A DNA stretch of 64,000 nucleotides, taken from positions 2,529,001-2,593,000 of the forward strand of contig NZ_CP012073.1 in the NCBI RefSeq assembly GCF_001262075.1, given 5' to 3'. A model generated the notes under the pieces. It saw only the letters and a program-made list of their open reading frames with translations, searched no databases and had not been told where the DNA came from. Each line of letters opens with the position of its first letter. Position 1 is the first letter of the stretch. A program made the translations under genes and the position numbers. Shown here one piece after another: positions 52,996 to 61,882 of the stretch. The DNA is from Ottowia sp. oral taxon 894 (GTDB lineage: Bacteria > Pseudomonadota > Gammaproteobacteria > Burkholderiales > Burkholderiaceae_C).

Positions 52996-55599
52996 TTATT
53001 CGCCCGCCTGCCGCAGCGTTTGCGCCACGGGGCGGCGCAGCACTTCGCGCAGGCTCCACCAGCCGGCGGCCAGGGCCAGGGCCGCCCCCGCCAGGCTGCC
53101 CAGCAAAGGCGTGGCAAGGGGCGCAGTCCAGTCAAATTCAAAGACGTGACGCGCCAGCCCCCAGCCCAGCACGCTGGCCACCAGGCTGGCGAGCGCGCCG
53201 GCCAGCAGGCCCACGCCGGCCAGTTCGGCGCGCTGCACCTTACCCAGCAAGGCGGCAGAAGCGCCCAGGGCGCGCATGATGGCGAATTCGCGCGCTTTTT
53301 CTTCGCGCGTGGCGGTGATGGCGGCCACCAGCACCAGCAGCCCGGCCGCCAGGGTGAAGGCAAAAAGAAATTCCACCGCGCGAATCACTTGCGCCAGCAC
53401 GCGCTGCACCTGCGCCAAAGTGGCGCTCATGTCGATGCTGGTGATGTTGGGAAATTGGCGCACGAGGGCATTGTCAAAACCCGGCTGGCCGGGCGAGCGC
53501 CAGGCGGCCATCCAGGTGTAGGCCACGTCATCGGGCAATTCGCTCACGGGCAGGAGCACGAAGAAATTGGCGCGCAGCGATCCCCAGTCCACCTTGCGCA
53601 GCGAACGCACGCGCACTTCGTGCGTGGCGCCAGCAAAGTCAAAGCCCAGCGTGTCGCCCAGGCGGATGCCCAGCGTTGCGGCCAGGCCCTCTTCCACGCT
53701 GGCCGCGCCCGCTTCTTCGGGCTGCCAGCGGCCGGCGGCCAAGCTGTTGTGGGCGGGCAGCGTGGGGGTGTGGGAGAGGTTGAATTCGCGCTCGGCCAGG
53801 CGCTGCGCGCGCTCGTCGCTGAAACTGGCGGCAGTGACGGGCCGGCCGTTGATGCTGACCAGGCGGCCCCGGAACATGGGATACCAGTCGTAGCCGCGCA
53901 CGCCGCCTTGCGCGAGGGCGGCGCGAAAGTCTTCGGCCTGATCGGGCATGACGTTGATGGTGAAGCGGTTGGGCGCATCAGGCGGCGTGGCGCGCTGCCA
54001 GCTGGCCATCAGGTCAGTGCGCAGCAGCACCAGCAGCACCAGCGCCATCAAGCCCACGGCCAGGCTGCTGACTTGCGCCACGGCATGGGCGGGGCGGGCG
54101 GTGATTTGCCGCGCGGCCAGCGCCAGCCAGCGCGGGGCGCCATCCGCCGCGCCCGCCCAGCGGCGCAGCAGGGCCACGGCCAGCCGCGCCAGCAGGGCGA
54201 AAAGCAGCGCCGCGCCCGCAAAGCCGCCCACAGCCATCAGCCCCAGCGTGGCGTCGCGGCTGGCGGCCAGCAGCAGCGCGGCAAAACCGGCCACGCCCAG
54301 GCCCAGCACGGCCAGCGGGGCGGCCTTGGGCTGGCCCATATCGCGCCGCAGCACGCGCAGCGGGGGCACGCGCGCCAGTTGCAGCACGGGCGGCAGGCCA
54401 AAGGCGGCCAGCAGCGTCAGCCCCACGCCCAGGCCCAGCAGCGCGGGCCAGGGGCCGGGCGCGGGCAAATCCGCCTGCACCAGCCCGGCCAGCAGCCAGA
54501 TGAAAGCGTGGTGCAGCGCCCAGCCCAGCGCCACGCCCGCCAGACTGGCCGCCAGCCCGGCCAGCAAAAATTCCACCGCGTAAGCGCCCGCCAGCGCGCG
54601 CTGCGGCAGGCCCAGCACGCGCAAAAGGGCGGCGTCATCCAGCCGCCGCAGGGCGAAAGCGCGCGCGGCCAGCGCCACGGCCACCGCCGAAAGCAGCGCG
54701 GCCAGCAGCGCCACCAGGTTCAAAAACTTTTCGGCGCGCGCCAGCGTGGTTTGCATTTCAGGGCGGCCGCTGTCCAGCGACTCCAGGCTCATGCCGCGCG
54801 TGTCCGGTGCGTCCGGTGTGTCCGGTGCGCCAGGCGTTGCGGATGCCGCCTTGTCCGCGCCCTTGAGCCGCGCCTCGGCCCATTGCGTGAAAGCGGCCAC
54901 GGCCTCGTCGCCCGCCGCGCCATCACCGGCCACCGCCAGCCGCCAGGTGATGCGGCTGGCCGGCTGCACCAGGCCCGTGGCGGCCAGGTCGCTCTCGCGC
55001 AGCATCACGCGCGGGGCAAAGCCCGCAAAGCCGCTGCCTCGGTCTGGCTCGGCCGTGATGACTTTGGCCACCGTGAACGCCGCATCGCCCAGCAGCAGCT
55101 TCTGGCCGGGGGCCATACCCAGCGCCTCCAGCAGCGCGGCATCCACCCACGCCTGGCCGGGCGCGGGCACTTCGCGCGTGGCGGCATCGGGCGCATCCGG
55201 CCCATCGGCCACGCGCAGGCTGCCGCGCAGCGGATAGCCCGGCGGCACGGCCTTGAGCGACACCAGGCGGCTGGCGCCCGGCTCGCCCGCCGCGCTGTCA
55301 GGCGCGCGCGCCATCGTCGCGAAGTTCAGCGTCAGCGCCGTCTGCAGGCCCAGCGCCTGCGCCTTGGCCTGCCACTGCGGCGCGGGCGCGTGGTCGCTGG
55401 CCAGCACCACATCGCCGCCCAGCAGCTGCCGCGCGTCGCGCTGCAAGCCGCCTTGCAGCCGGTCGGCAAAAAAACTCACGCAAGCCAGCGCCGCCACCGC
55501 CAGCAGCACGGCCAGCATCAGCAGCCGCAATTCCCCGGCGCGCGCATCGCGCCAAAGCCCCCGCCAGCCCAGCGCCAGCACCGAAACCGTTTGATTCAT
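52996..55599 (-). CDS. Large ABC transporter permease (FtsX/YbbP type)
   Basis: ATG 55599 (MNQTVSVLALGWRGLWRDAR) gives 867 residues. Layout: N-terminal helix (LLMLAVLLAVAALACVSFFA), a large periplasmic MacB-like domain, then FtsX helices (FLNLVALLAALLSAVAVALA). A second central helix block, a second periplasmic domain and C-terminal helices (FAFTLAAGLLVLVAAITATR) with REFAIMRALGAS follow. This double-FtsX layout is that of YbbP-type permeases, which pair with a YbbA-like ATPase and are thought to extract lipids or lipoproteins. No ATPase gene is adjacent, so the partner must be encoded elsewhere. Divergent from the DUF883 gene. Confidence 0.88.
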   Translation of the reverse strand: MNQTVSVLALGWRGLWRDARAGELRLLMLAVLLAVAALACVSFFADRLQGGLQRDARQLLGGDVVLASDHAPAPQWQAKAQALGLQTALTLNFATMARAPDSAAGEPGASRLVSLKAVPPGYPLRGSLRVADGPDAPDAATREVPAPGQAWVDAALLEALGMAPGQKLLLGDAAFTVAKVITAEPDRGSGFAGFAPRVMLRESDLAATGLVQPASRITWRLAVAGDGAAGDEAVAAFTQWAEARLKGADKAASATPGAPDTPDAPDTRGMSLESLDSGRPEMQTTLARAEKFLNLVALLAALLSAVAVALAARAFALRRLDDAALLRVLGLPQRALAGAYAVEFLLAGLAASLAGVALGWALHHAFIWLLAGLVQADLPAPGPWPALLGLGVGLTLLAAFGLPPVLQLARVPPLRVLRRDMGQPKAAPLAVLGLGVAGFAALLLAASRDATLGLMAVGGFAGAALLFALLARLAVALLRRWAGAADGAPRWLALAARQITARPAHAVAQVSSLAVGLMALVLLVLLRTDLMASWQRATPPDAPNRFTINVMPDQAEDFRAALAQGGVRGYDWYPMFRGRLVSINGRPVTAASFSDERAQRLAEREFNLSHTPTLPAHNSLAAGRWQPEEAGAASVEEGLAATLGIRLGDTLGFDFAGATHEVRVRSLRKVDWGSLRANFFVLLPVSELPDDVAYTWMAAWRSPGQPGFDNALVRQFPNITSIDMSATLAQVQRVLAQVIRAVEFLFAFTLAAGLLVLVAAITATREEKAREFAIMRALGASAALLGKVQRAELAGVGLLAGALASLVASVLGWGLARHVFEFDWTAPLATPLLGSLAGAALALAAGWWSLREVLRRPVAQTLRQAGE

Positions 55600-55684
55600 G
55601 GCGGCGAAGGTAGCAGGCTTGCAGAAGCTGGCCGCTGCTATCATGCCGCGCAAGTGTCTTTCCACCTTTCGCAAGGAGCCAACC

Positions 55685-56044
55685 ATGCCTGAATCCAAAG
55701 CCGCCAAAAAGGTCGCCGCCGCCTCCGAGCAGCTGACAGAAGCCGCCATCGAAACCAAGGAACAGCTGGCCGCCAACCTGCGCCGCCTGATTGCCGACGC
55801 CGAAGACCTGCTCAGCGCCACCGCCGGCCAGACCGACAGCCGCTTGGCCGAGCTGCGCACCCGCGCCCGCGAGAACCTGCAAATCGCCCGCGAAAAACTG
55901 GCTGACGCCGACGCCGCCATCCGCGCCAAAACGCGCGAAATGGCCTACGCCACGGATGACTACGTGCACGACAACCCCTGGTCTTCCATCGGCGTGGCGG
56001 CGGCGCTGGGCCTGCTCATTGGCGTGCTGATTGGCCGCCGCTGA
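55685..56044 (+). CDS. DUF883 (ElaB/YqjD-like) membrane-anchored protein
   Basis: ATG 55685 after AAGGAG gives 119 residues. A long charged amphipathic helix (EAAIETKEQLAANLRRLIAD, AELRTRARENLQIAREKLAD) is followed by DDYVHDNPWSSIGVAAALGL and a C-terminal membrane helix ending in GRR. The VHDNPW-x-S-G motif is diagnostic for ElaB/YqjD. E. coli YqjD tethers ribosomes to the inner membrane in stationary phase. First of a three-gene set with YqjE- and YqjK-like partners. Confidence 0.9.
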   Translation: MPESKAAKKVAAASEQLTEAAIETKEQLAANLRRLIADAEDLLSATAGQTDSRLAELRTRARENLQIAREKLADADAAIRAKTREMAYATDDYVHDNPWSSIGVAAALGLLIGVLIGRR

Positions 56045-56168
56045 TGGGCCTCTGACACAAGGCGCGCTTGGCCTGCCAAAAACCGCCTCGCCAGAAACCT
56101 GTCTGATGCGCGAACCGGGCTGCCAAGGCCCGGTTTTGCTTTGTCTCCCCTGCCAGAAAGGCCCGTCC

Positions 56169-56567
56169 ATGCCCGCCGCCGATTCCGCTGATACCGCCGC
56201 CAGCCGCCCCGGCTTCGTCAGTCGCCTGCGCGGCCTGCTGGCTGACGCGCTGGAGCTGGCCCACGTGCGCCTGGAACTGCTGGCGCTAGAAGCGCGCGAA
56301 GAAAGCGCCCGCCTGCTGGCCGTGCTGCTGTGCGCGCTGGCCGCCGCCGCCTTCTTATGCCTTGGTCTGGCGTTCCTGGCCGTATTTCTCACCGTGCTGC
56401 TGTGGGATGAGCACCGGCTGCTCGTGCTGGGCGTGTTCACGGCGTTTTTTCTGGGCGGCGGCGCGGGCTTGGCCTGGCTGGCGCTGGCGCGCGCGCGCGA
56501 TGGGCGCGGCTGGTTCGCCGCCACGCGGCAGGAGCTGGCGCGCGACTGCGAAAGGCTGCGCTCATGA
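56169..56567 (+). CDS. YqjE-type (phage holin superfamily III-like) membrane protein
   Basis: ATG 56169 gives 132 residues. An N-terminal amphipathic helix (LADALELAHVRLELLALEAR) precedes two membrane helices (LLAVLLCALAAAAFLCLGLA and LVLGVFTAFFLGGGAGLAWL). It ends in a charged tail. This is the YqjE pattern and the gene follows the DUF883 gene as in E. coli yqjCDEK. Despite the family name, no lysis role is expected. Overlaps the next gene by ATGA. Confidence 0.82.
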   Translation: MPAADSADTAASRPGFVSRLRGLLADALELAHVRLELLALEAREESARLLAVLLCALAAAAFLCLGLAFLAVFLTVLLWDEHRLLVLGVFTAFFLGGGAGLAWLALARARDGRGWFAATRQELARDCERLRS

Positions 56568-56923
56568 CGCCTCCCGTGACGCCCTCCAGCCCCGAATCCC
56601 TTGCTGAACGCCGCGCACGGCTGCTGGCGCGCTCTGCCGAGCTGCGTGAGCGCATCGCCCAAGGCAGCCAGGCCCTGCGCCCCGCCGCCCGCATGGCCGA
56701 CGGCGCTGCCAGCCTTGCCAGCCGGGCGCGCGAGCAAATGCGAAAGCACGGCCCGCTGCTCCTGCTCGCGGGCGCGGCCTTGGCGGGCGCGGCCCTCACG
56801 CGCCCGCGCCTGCTGCTTGGACTGGGCCTGCGCGTCTGGTCTGGCTGGCAGATTTATCAGCGCGTCCGCCCCTTGGCTCAAGGCTTTTTGCGGGGCCTGG
56901 CCAAAGGGCGAACCCTGCGCTGA
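56564..56923 (+). CDS. YqjK-like protein
   Basis: 119 residues, starting within the last codon of the YqjE-like gene. A basic helical N-terminus (LAERRARLLARSAELRERIA) leads to a hydrophobic segment (LLLLAGAALAGAALTRP) and a second one (LLGLGLRVWSGWQIYQRV). Matches YqjK by size, order and the R-A-L-L-RS-ELR motif. Function unknown. Completes the set. Confidence 0.7.
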   Translation: MTPPVTPSSPESLAERRARLLARSAELRERIAQGSQALRPAARMADGAASLASRAREQMRKHGPLLLLAGAALAGAALTRPRLLLGLGLRVWSGWQIYQRVRPLAQGFLRGLAKGRTLR

Positions 56924-56982
56924 CGCCCGCGCGCCGCTCCCGCCATCAGCGCCCCGGCGCTCCGCTCCACTCCCAAAAGCCC

Positions 56983-57708
56983 ATGCAGTCCATGAACCCC
57001 AACGCCCCTGCGCCTGCCAGCGCCGAAGACGAAGGCGTGCCCGTCTCCACCAAGATCCGCGAGCGCCTCAAAGCCGCGCGCCAGCGCTACCACGCCAACG
57101 ACAACATCGCCAGCTTCATCCAGCCCGGCGAGCTGGAGCAGCTGCTCGACGAAGTCACCGCCAAAATGCAAGGCGTGCTCGAAAGCCTGGTCATCGACAC
57201 CGAGGGCGATCACAACACCGCCAGCACCGCCCGCCGCGTGGCCAAGATGTATGTGAACGAGGTCTTCAAGGGCCGCTACGCCGCCGCGCCGGCCATCACC
57301 GAATTTCCCAACGCCGAGCGGCTCAACGAACTGATGATCGTCGGCCCCATCACCGTGCGCAGCGCGTGCAGCCACCACTTTTGCCCCGTCATGGGCAAGC
57401 TGTGGATCGGCGTCATGCCCAACGAACGCACCAACGTCATCGGCCTGTCGAAATACGCGCGCCTGGCCGAATGGGTCATGGGCCGCCCGCAAATCCAGGA
57501 AGAAGCCGTCGTGCAGCTGGCCGATCTCATTCAGCAGAAAACCCGCCCCGACGGGCTGGCGCTGGTCATGCAGGCCACGCACTTTTGCATGGCCTGGCGC
57601 GGCGTGAAAGACGTGGACAGCAAGATGATCAACTCTGTCATGCGCGGCGTATTTCTCACGCAGCCCAACTTGCGCCGCGAATTTCTCTCACTCATTCCCC
57701 GGGATTGA
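56983..57708 (+). CDS. folE: GTP cyclohydrolase I FolE
   Basis: The 241-residue enzyme makes dihydroneopterin triphosphate from GTP, the first step of folate synthesis. Zinc and catalytic residues are visible in ITVRSACSHHFCPVMGKLWI (Cys, His-His) and in MQATHFCMAWRGVK (second Cys). NVIGLSKYARLAEWVMGRPQ is the usual substrate loop. The N-terminal 40 residues are a variable extension. It is followed by a BLUF-like gene with a 7-base gap. Confidence 0.95.
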   Translation: MQSMNPNAPAPASAEDEGVPVSTKIRERLKAARQRYHANDNIASFIQPGELEQLLDEVTAKMQGVLESLVIDTEGDHNTASTARRVAKMYVNEVFKGRYAAAPAITEFPNAERLNELMIVGPITVRSACSHHFCPVMGKLWIGVMPNERTNVIGLSKYARLAEWVMGRPQIQEEAVVQLADLIQQKTRPDGLALVMQATHFCMAWRGVKDVDSKMINSVMRGVFLTQPNLRREFLSLIPRD

Positions 57709-57715
57709 AACCGCC

Positions 57716-58135
57716 ATGCTCGTGCGCCTGCTCTTTGCCAGCCGCGCCGCCGAACCGGCAGCGGCCACCATCGCCTCCATCTGCCAGCACTCCCAGCCGC
57801 GCAATGCCGAACGCGGCATCACCGGCGTGCTGGTCTGCGGCGACGGCGTGTTCATGCAAGCCATTGAAGGCGGCCGCGCCGCCGTCAACAGCCTCTACGG
57901 CGAAATCCTGCGCGACGCGCGCCACCGCGACGTGGTGCTGCTGCGCTACGAAGAAATCACCGAAAGGCGCTTTGCCGGCTGGACGATGGGCGTTGTGGAC
58001 ACCCGCCGCATCAACCCTGCCATCCTCCTCAAATACAGCGAACGCGCCGCCCTCGACCCCTACGCCTTGCCTGGCCAGGCTAGCTTGGCGCTGCTGGAAG
58101 AACTCGTCGCCACGGCCAGCATTGGCCGCGCCTGA
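57716..58135 (+). CDS. BLUF-domain-like protein lacking the photoactive tyrosine
   Basis: The 139-residue protein aligns along its length with short BLUF photoreceptors such as BlrB. Shared blocks are RNAERGITGVLVCGDGVFMQ (conserved Asn and Gln), AIEGGRAAVNSLYGEILRD and ITERRFAGWTMGVVD. The N-terminal strand should read L-x-Y-x-SR, but here it is LVRLLFASRA, with Phe where the flavin-coupled Tyr belongs (codon TTT). The flavin may still bind, but the normal Tyr-Gln photocycle should not run. Likely cotranscribed with folE. Output partner unknown. Confidence 0.82.
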   Translation: MLVRLLFASRAAEPAAATIASICQHSQPRNAERGITGVLVCGDGVFMQAIEGGRAAVNSLYGEILRDARHRDVVLLRYEEITERRFAGWTMGVVDTRRINPAILLKYSERAALDPYALPGQASLALLEELVATASIGRA

Positions 58136-58216
58136 GAGCCTGTTCAGTGCACGAGCTTTGAAACCCGGCCATAAAAGAATGTGCCGCACGGCAAAGGCGG
58201 GAAAAAGACGCTTTTA

Positions 58217-58302
58217 TTCGCTCCTTAATCCATAGCATGATGTCCTAGTGGAATGAGCGCGAAGCGGCTTTTTCATCCCTTTGATTTGCTCCTGTTTTGA
58301 TA
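58217..58302 (+). repeat. Intergenic repeat family 1, copy J
   Basis: Tcgctccttaatccatagca, tgatgtcctagtggaatgag and ctttgatttgctcctgtttt. This is very close to the consensus and a good reference copy. Lies between convergent genes. Confidence 0.85.
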
Positions 58303-58347
58303 ATCCCAGGCCAGCATGTCGGAGAAAGCGAAAGCGGGCTGGCGTTT

Positions 58348-59535
58348 TCAGCGCCGCTGCACCGAACCCGCTTTGGCCGTCTTGTTGCCCTTTTTCAGCC
58401 ACAGGTAAAGCCCGCTGCCCAGCACGATGATGGACAGCACGTCCAGCAGCGCCCACAGAATTTGCATGGGCCAGCCGCCGTAGTCGCCAAAGTGCAGCGG
58501 GCGCGACATGAGCAGCGCCGTCAGGTACCAGGGCAGGCGCGGCGCGGCGGTCACTTGCGCGGTGCGCGCGTCCACCAGCACGGGGCGCGGCAGGTGCGCC
58601 GTCAGCGGCGTGTTGCCGCGCATGAAAAAGACGTAGTGGTGCGGGCTGGCGAAGGCCGTGCCCGGAAAGGCCATGAAATAAAGGCGCGCATCAGGCACGG
58701 CCTCTTGTGCGGCTTGCAGGGCCTGGTGAATGGGCGCGCGCTCGCCTGGCGGCACCGTGGGCTGGCCTTTGTAGGGGGCCAGGTAGGCCGAGAGCTGGTC
58801 GTGCTGCCAGTATTTGACGAGCAAATCGGCCCAGGTGTTGATGACGCCGGTGCCGCCCACCACAAAGAGCCAGGCCAGCAGCACGATGCCCAGCAGGTTG
58901 TGCAAATCCAGCCACTTCAGCCGCCGCTGGGCGGCGCGTTGTTTGCGCGCCCTGTCATCTTCCTGGCGGCTGGCCGGGCGGTCGCTGCCGCGCCGCACTG
59001 TGCCGAATGCGAGCTTGCGCATGAAGGGCGCGTAAAGCACCGTGCCGCTGATGAGCGAGACGAGCAGCAACACGCCCATCAGCCCCAGAAAGAGCTTGCC
59101 CGCCAGGCCCGCGAACAGGTCCACGTGCAGCTTGAACATGATCCACAAAAAGCCGCTGTGCAGCGGCGGCGTGCCCAGGTAGTCGCCCGTGCGCGCATCC
59201 ACCACGACAAGGCGGAAGTCATCCGTGGGCGCGGGCGTGGGGGCCATCGTCACGCGCCAGAGATCGTCACTGTCTTCTTCGGGCGATGCGTATTGCGCCA
59301 CGCGATCGGGGTGAACGCGCTGCGCCACGGCCACGGCTTCGTCCAGGGTGACGGCGCGCGCGGCCACGCCGGCGGGCAGCGGCGGCGCTTGCATTTCGGT
59401 GCCCAGCCAGTGCCCCAGCTCGTGGTGAAAGATGAGCGGCAGTCCCGTCAGGCACAGCAGCAGCATGAAGACGGTGCAAATGAGGCTGCTCCATTTGTGC
59501 AGCCAGAGCCAGACGCGGGTGGTTTGGGGCGTCAT
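58348..59535 (-). CDS. PepSY-associated membrane protein (iron-uptake reductase-like)
   Basis: ATG 59535 gives 395 residues. Helix one (LWLHKWSSLICTVFMLLLCL) opens the PepSY_TM domain. LGHWLGTEMQAPPL is followed by a periplasmic part with LRLVVVDARTG-type PepSY sequence, then three more helices (LFLGLMGVLLLVSLISGTVL, LLGIVLLAWLFVVGGTGVIN, ILWALLDVLSIIVLGSGLYL). His residues in the helices (LHKW, LHVDLF, DLHNLLG) could bind haem. Such proteins often accompany TonB-dependent siderophore receptors and reduce ferric chelates, but here no receptor is adjacent. Confidence 0.85.
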   Translation of the reverse strand: MTPQTTRVWLWLHKWSSLICTVFMLLLCLTGLPLIFHHELGHWLGTEMQAPPLPAGVAARAVTLDEAVAVAQRVHPDRVAQYASPEEDSDDLWRVTMAPTPAPTDDFRLVVVDARTGDYLGTPPLHSGFLWIMFKLHVDLFAGLAGKLFLGLMGVLLLVSLISGTVLYAPFMRKLAFGTVRRGSDRPASRQEDDRARKQRAAQRRLKWLDLHNLLGIVLLAWLFVVGGTGVINTWADLLVKYWQHDQLSAYLAPYKGQPTVPPGERAPIHQALQAAQEAVPDARLYFMAFPGTAFASPHHYVFFMRGNTPLTAHLPRPVLVDARTAQVTAAPRLPWYLTALLMSRPLHFGDYGGWPMQILWALLDVLSIIVLGSGLYLWLKKGNKTAKAGSVQRR

Positions 59536-59609
59536 GAGATGAAAAGGCTGAAAAGGCAAAAGGTGCGAGGAAGACAAGCTGCATGACCTCACGCCGGATG
59601 CGATGGATT

Positions 59610-59754
59610 GAGGAATCTGTTCGCAGTCTATTCGTGGACGCGAAAAGCGCAGATCCGGGCGCTCTTGGGTTTCGCCAATCTTCAGCAAGTGAAAAAGCCC
59701 GCCTGTGGTTTGCACCTTGCGGCCCATTCCGATTCGCTGCCCTTCACGGTCAGG
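59610..59754 (+). repeat. Intergenic repeat family 2, copy 4
   Basis: Gaggaatctgttcgcagtct and gcgaaaagcgcagatccggg begin it. It ends ccttgcggcccattccgatt then cgctgcccttcacgg. The end block is nearly identical to copy 1. Confidence 0.6.
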
Positions 59755-59775
59755 GTTGGTGCAGCTTTGCATAAA

Positions 59776-59802
59776 TGAAAACGGGCCGCGCGTGGCGGCC
59801 CG
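59776..59802 (-). terminator. Intrinsic terminator after the OmpA-like gene
   Basis: On the minus strand CGGGCCGC and GCGGCCCG arms are followed by TTTTCATTT, 23 bases after the stop. Confidence 0.8.
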
Positions 59803-59824
59803 GCGGGCATGGCTTGCGGCTTCT

Positions 59825-60727
59825 TTATTGGTTGCGGCCGCGAAGGTTGCCTTTGTCGTCGGCAATGATGACTTCCACGCGGCGGTTCATGGCGCGGCCT
59901 TCGGCGGTGGCGTTGTTGGCCACGGGGTAGTCCTTGCCATAGCCCTGCGCGGTGATGCGGCTGATGTCGATGCCGCGCTGGGTGAGAGCGGTCTGCACGG
60001 CCTGGGCGCGGCGGCGGGAGAGGTCAAGGTTGTAGCTGGCGGAGCCGACAGAGTCGGTGTAGCCCTCCACGAGCAGGCGGCGGTCGGGGTACTGGCGCAG
60101 GAATTCGGCGAGTTTGTCCAGGCGCGGGCCGGCGGCGGCGAGCAGGTCGGCCTTGCCGAATTCAAAGAGCACGTCGCCCAGGGTGACGAGCAGGCCGCGT
60201 TCGGTTTGCTGGGCTTCGATTTCGCGCAGCTTGGCTTCAAGCGCGGCGACGCGGGCCTGCGCGGCCTGCGCGGCGCTTTGCTGGCGGGCGGCTTCGGCAC
60301 GGGCGGCTTCGGCGCTTTGCTGGGCGCGCAGGGCTTCAGCGCGGGCGGCTTCGGCTTCGCGGGTGCGCGCTTGCAGGCGCAGCTGGCTGGCCTGGTTGCT
60401 GGCGTGTTGCAGCTGGCTGTCGGCGTTGCGGGCCTGGGCTTGCGCCTGGGCGATGGCGGCGCGCTGGCGGGCCAGGTAGGCCAGGTGTTCGGTTTCGGCC
60501 TGGTCGCCGTCCTGCGCCCAGACGCGGTCAGCGCGGGCCAGGGTGTCGGAGGCGGCTTTGAGTTCGAGCGCGGCGCGTTCGGCCACGGCGGGGGTGGCGG
60601 CGGCCTGATTGACGGCGCGGCGGGCTTCTTCAAGCGCGGGGTTGGGCGGGTTGGCGCCGCAGGCGGCAAGCAGGGCGGCGGCGCTGGCGGCCAGCAAGGC
60701 GGAGGTGCGAAGGCGTTGTCGGGTCAT
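59825..60727 (-). CDS. OmpA-family lipoprotein with DUF4398 N-terminus
   Basis: The 300-residue protein has a lipobox (ALLAASAAALLAAC, Cys23) and a DUF4398 segment (PALEEARRAVNQAAATP, ADRVWAQDGDQAETEHLAYL). A long Ala/Gln/Arg coiled coil (about 95-170) follows, then an OmpA peptidoglycan-binding domain (FEFGKADLLAAAGPRLDKLA, LLVEGYTDSVGSASYNLDLS, NRRVEVIIAD). It probably links the outer membrane to the cell wall. It is preceded on the same strand by a second DUF4398 lipoprotein, 51 bases away, so the two form an operon. Confidence 0.92.
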   Translation of the reverse strand: MTRQRLRTSALLAASAAALLAACGANPPNPALEEARRAVNQAAATPAVAERAALELKAASDTLARADRVWAQDGDQAETEHLAYLARQRAAIAQAQAQARNADSQLQHASNQASQLRLQARTREAEAARAEALRAQQSAEAARAEAARQQSAAQAAQARVAALEAKLREIEAQQTERGLLVTLGDVLFEFGKADLLAAAGPRLDKLAEFLRQYPDRRLLVEGYTDSVGSASYNLDLSRRRAQAVQTALTQRGIDISRITAQGYGKDYPVANNATAEGRAMNRRVEVIIADDKGNLRGRNQ

Positions 60728-60778
60728 GGCGATAAGGGGTTTGAGTAAAGGAATGGCGCAGATATGGCTGGCCGCGAA

Positions 60779-61144
60779 TTACTGGCCGCGGCGCTGGAGT
60801 TCGTCATCCAGCGAGCGGATGGATTCCTGCACTTCGCGCACGGCGCTTTCGCCGCGCAGGGCGGCGGTCTTGGATTCGGCCAGCCGGGCGTCAACGCTGG
60901 CTTGTTCGGCCAGGCGGCGGGCCTGCACGTAGTCGCGGTTGCTCATCGCGCGCTCGGCGCGGGCGAGCTTGTCGCGCGCGGCTTGCAGTTCAACAGGGGC
61001 GCTGCTGACGATGCCGGGGTTGGTGTTCACACGCTCGACGGCGCTTTTGGCCACGGCCATTTGCTCGCGCGGAACGGGGGCGCTGGAGCAGGCGGCCAGC
61101 AGGGCGGCGCTGGCGGCAAGCAAGGCGATGGAGGTGATGCGCAT
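60779..61144 (-). CDS. DUF4398 lipoprotein
   Basis: The 121-residue protein has a lipoprotein signal (ITSIALLAASAALLAACSS) and the DUF4398 core (REQMAVAKSAVERVNTNPGI, ELQAARDKLARAERAMSNRD, QARRLAEQASVDARLAESKT). It corresponds to the N-terminal module of the following OmpA-like gene, without the peptidoglycan domain. The two likely arose by duplication and act together in the envelope. Confidence 0.88.
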   Translation of the reverse strand: MRITSIALLAASAALLAACSSAPVPREQMAVAKSAVERVNTNPGIVSSAPVELQAARDKLARAERAMSNRDYVQARRLAEQASVDARLAESKTAALRGESAVREVQESIRSLDDELQRRGQ

Positions 61145-61185
61145 GGTATTTCCTCTCTGTTTGAAAAAGCGGTGGTTGAAACGTT

Positions 61186-61821
61186 TTATTTTGTGCCAAA
61201 AATGCGGTCGCCCGCGTCGCCCAGGCCGGGGAGGATGTAGCCGTGATCGTTGAGTTCGCGGTCAATGGCGGCGGTGTAGATGGGCACGTCCGGGTGGGCG
61301 GCGTGCAGGGTCTGGATGCCGGTGGGGGCGGCCAGCAGGCACAGGAATTTGAGCGAGCGCGGACGGGCGGCCTTGAGCTTGTCCAGCGCAGCGACGGCGG
61401 AGTGGCCAGTGGCGAGCATGGGATCCACGGCGATGACATCGCGCTCCTGAAGATCGGCGGGCATCTTGTAGTAGTACTCCACGGCCTTGAGAGTGGCCGG
61501 GTCGCGGTACAGGCCAATGTGCCCCACGCGGGCGCTGGGCACCACGCGCAGCAGGCCATCGAGCATGCCGTTGCCCGCGCGCAGGATGGAGGCGAACACG
61601 AGCTTTTTGCCGTCGATCATGGGGCTTTGCATGGTTTCCAGCGGGGTTTGAACCTCGACCAGATGCGTGGGCATGTCGCGCGTGACTTCGTAGGCCATGA
61701 GCATGGCCAGCTCGCCCAGCAGGGTGCGGAAGGTGGTGCTGCTGGCGTTCTTGTTGCGCATGAGGGTGAGCTTGTGCTGCACGAGGGGGTGGGTGACGTG
61801 GTGGACTTGGGGCGGTGTCAT
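61186..61821 (-). CDS. upp: Uracil phosphoribosyltransferase
   Basis: ATG 61821 gives 211 residues; the longer frame to 62028 adds a non-family leader. The enzyme salvages uracil to UMP. Blocks: [40 protein letters not shown] (PRPP region), [20 protein letters not shown] (PRPP loop) and the C-terminal [14 protein letters not shown]. Length and motifs are standard. Two short gaps separate it from rsmB upstream and the DUF4398 gene downstream on the same strand. Confidence 0.96.
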   Translation of the reverse strand: MTPPQVHHVTHPLVQHKLTLMRNKNASSTTFRTLLGELAMLMAYEVTRDMPTHLVEVQTPLETMQSPMIDGKKLVFASILRAGNGMLDGLLRVVPSARVGHIGLYRDPATLKAVEYYYKMPADLQERDVIAVDPMLATGHSAVAALDKLKAARPRSLKFLCLLAAPTGIQTLHAAHPDVPIYTAAIDRELNDHGYILPGLGDAGDRIFGTK

Positions 61822-61882
61822 TGGTTTTCTTCTTTCGGAAGGAGACGATGCGAAATGAAGCGGCGGGCGCGAACGCCTGTCC

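Larger units (their letters stand above)
59536..59824. other. Intergenic gap between PepSY and OmpA-like genes
   Basis: The 289 bases contain a family-2 repeat and the terminator of the OmpA-like gene; no ORF is credible. Confidence 0.5.

Noticed and set aside
56169-56567. Phage holin gene
   Set aside because: The family name is misleading; context and order match the chromosomal yqjDEK set, with no lysis or phage genes nearby.
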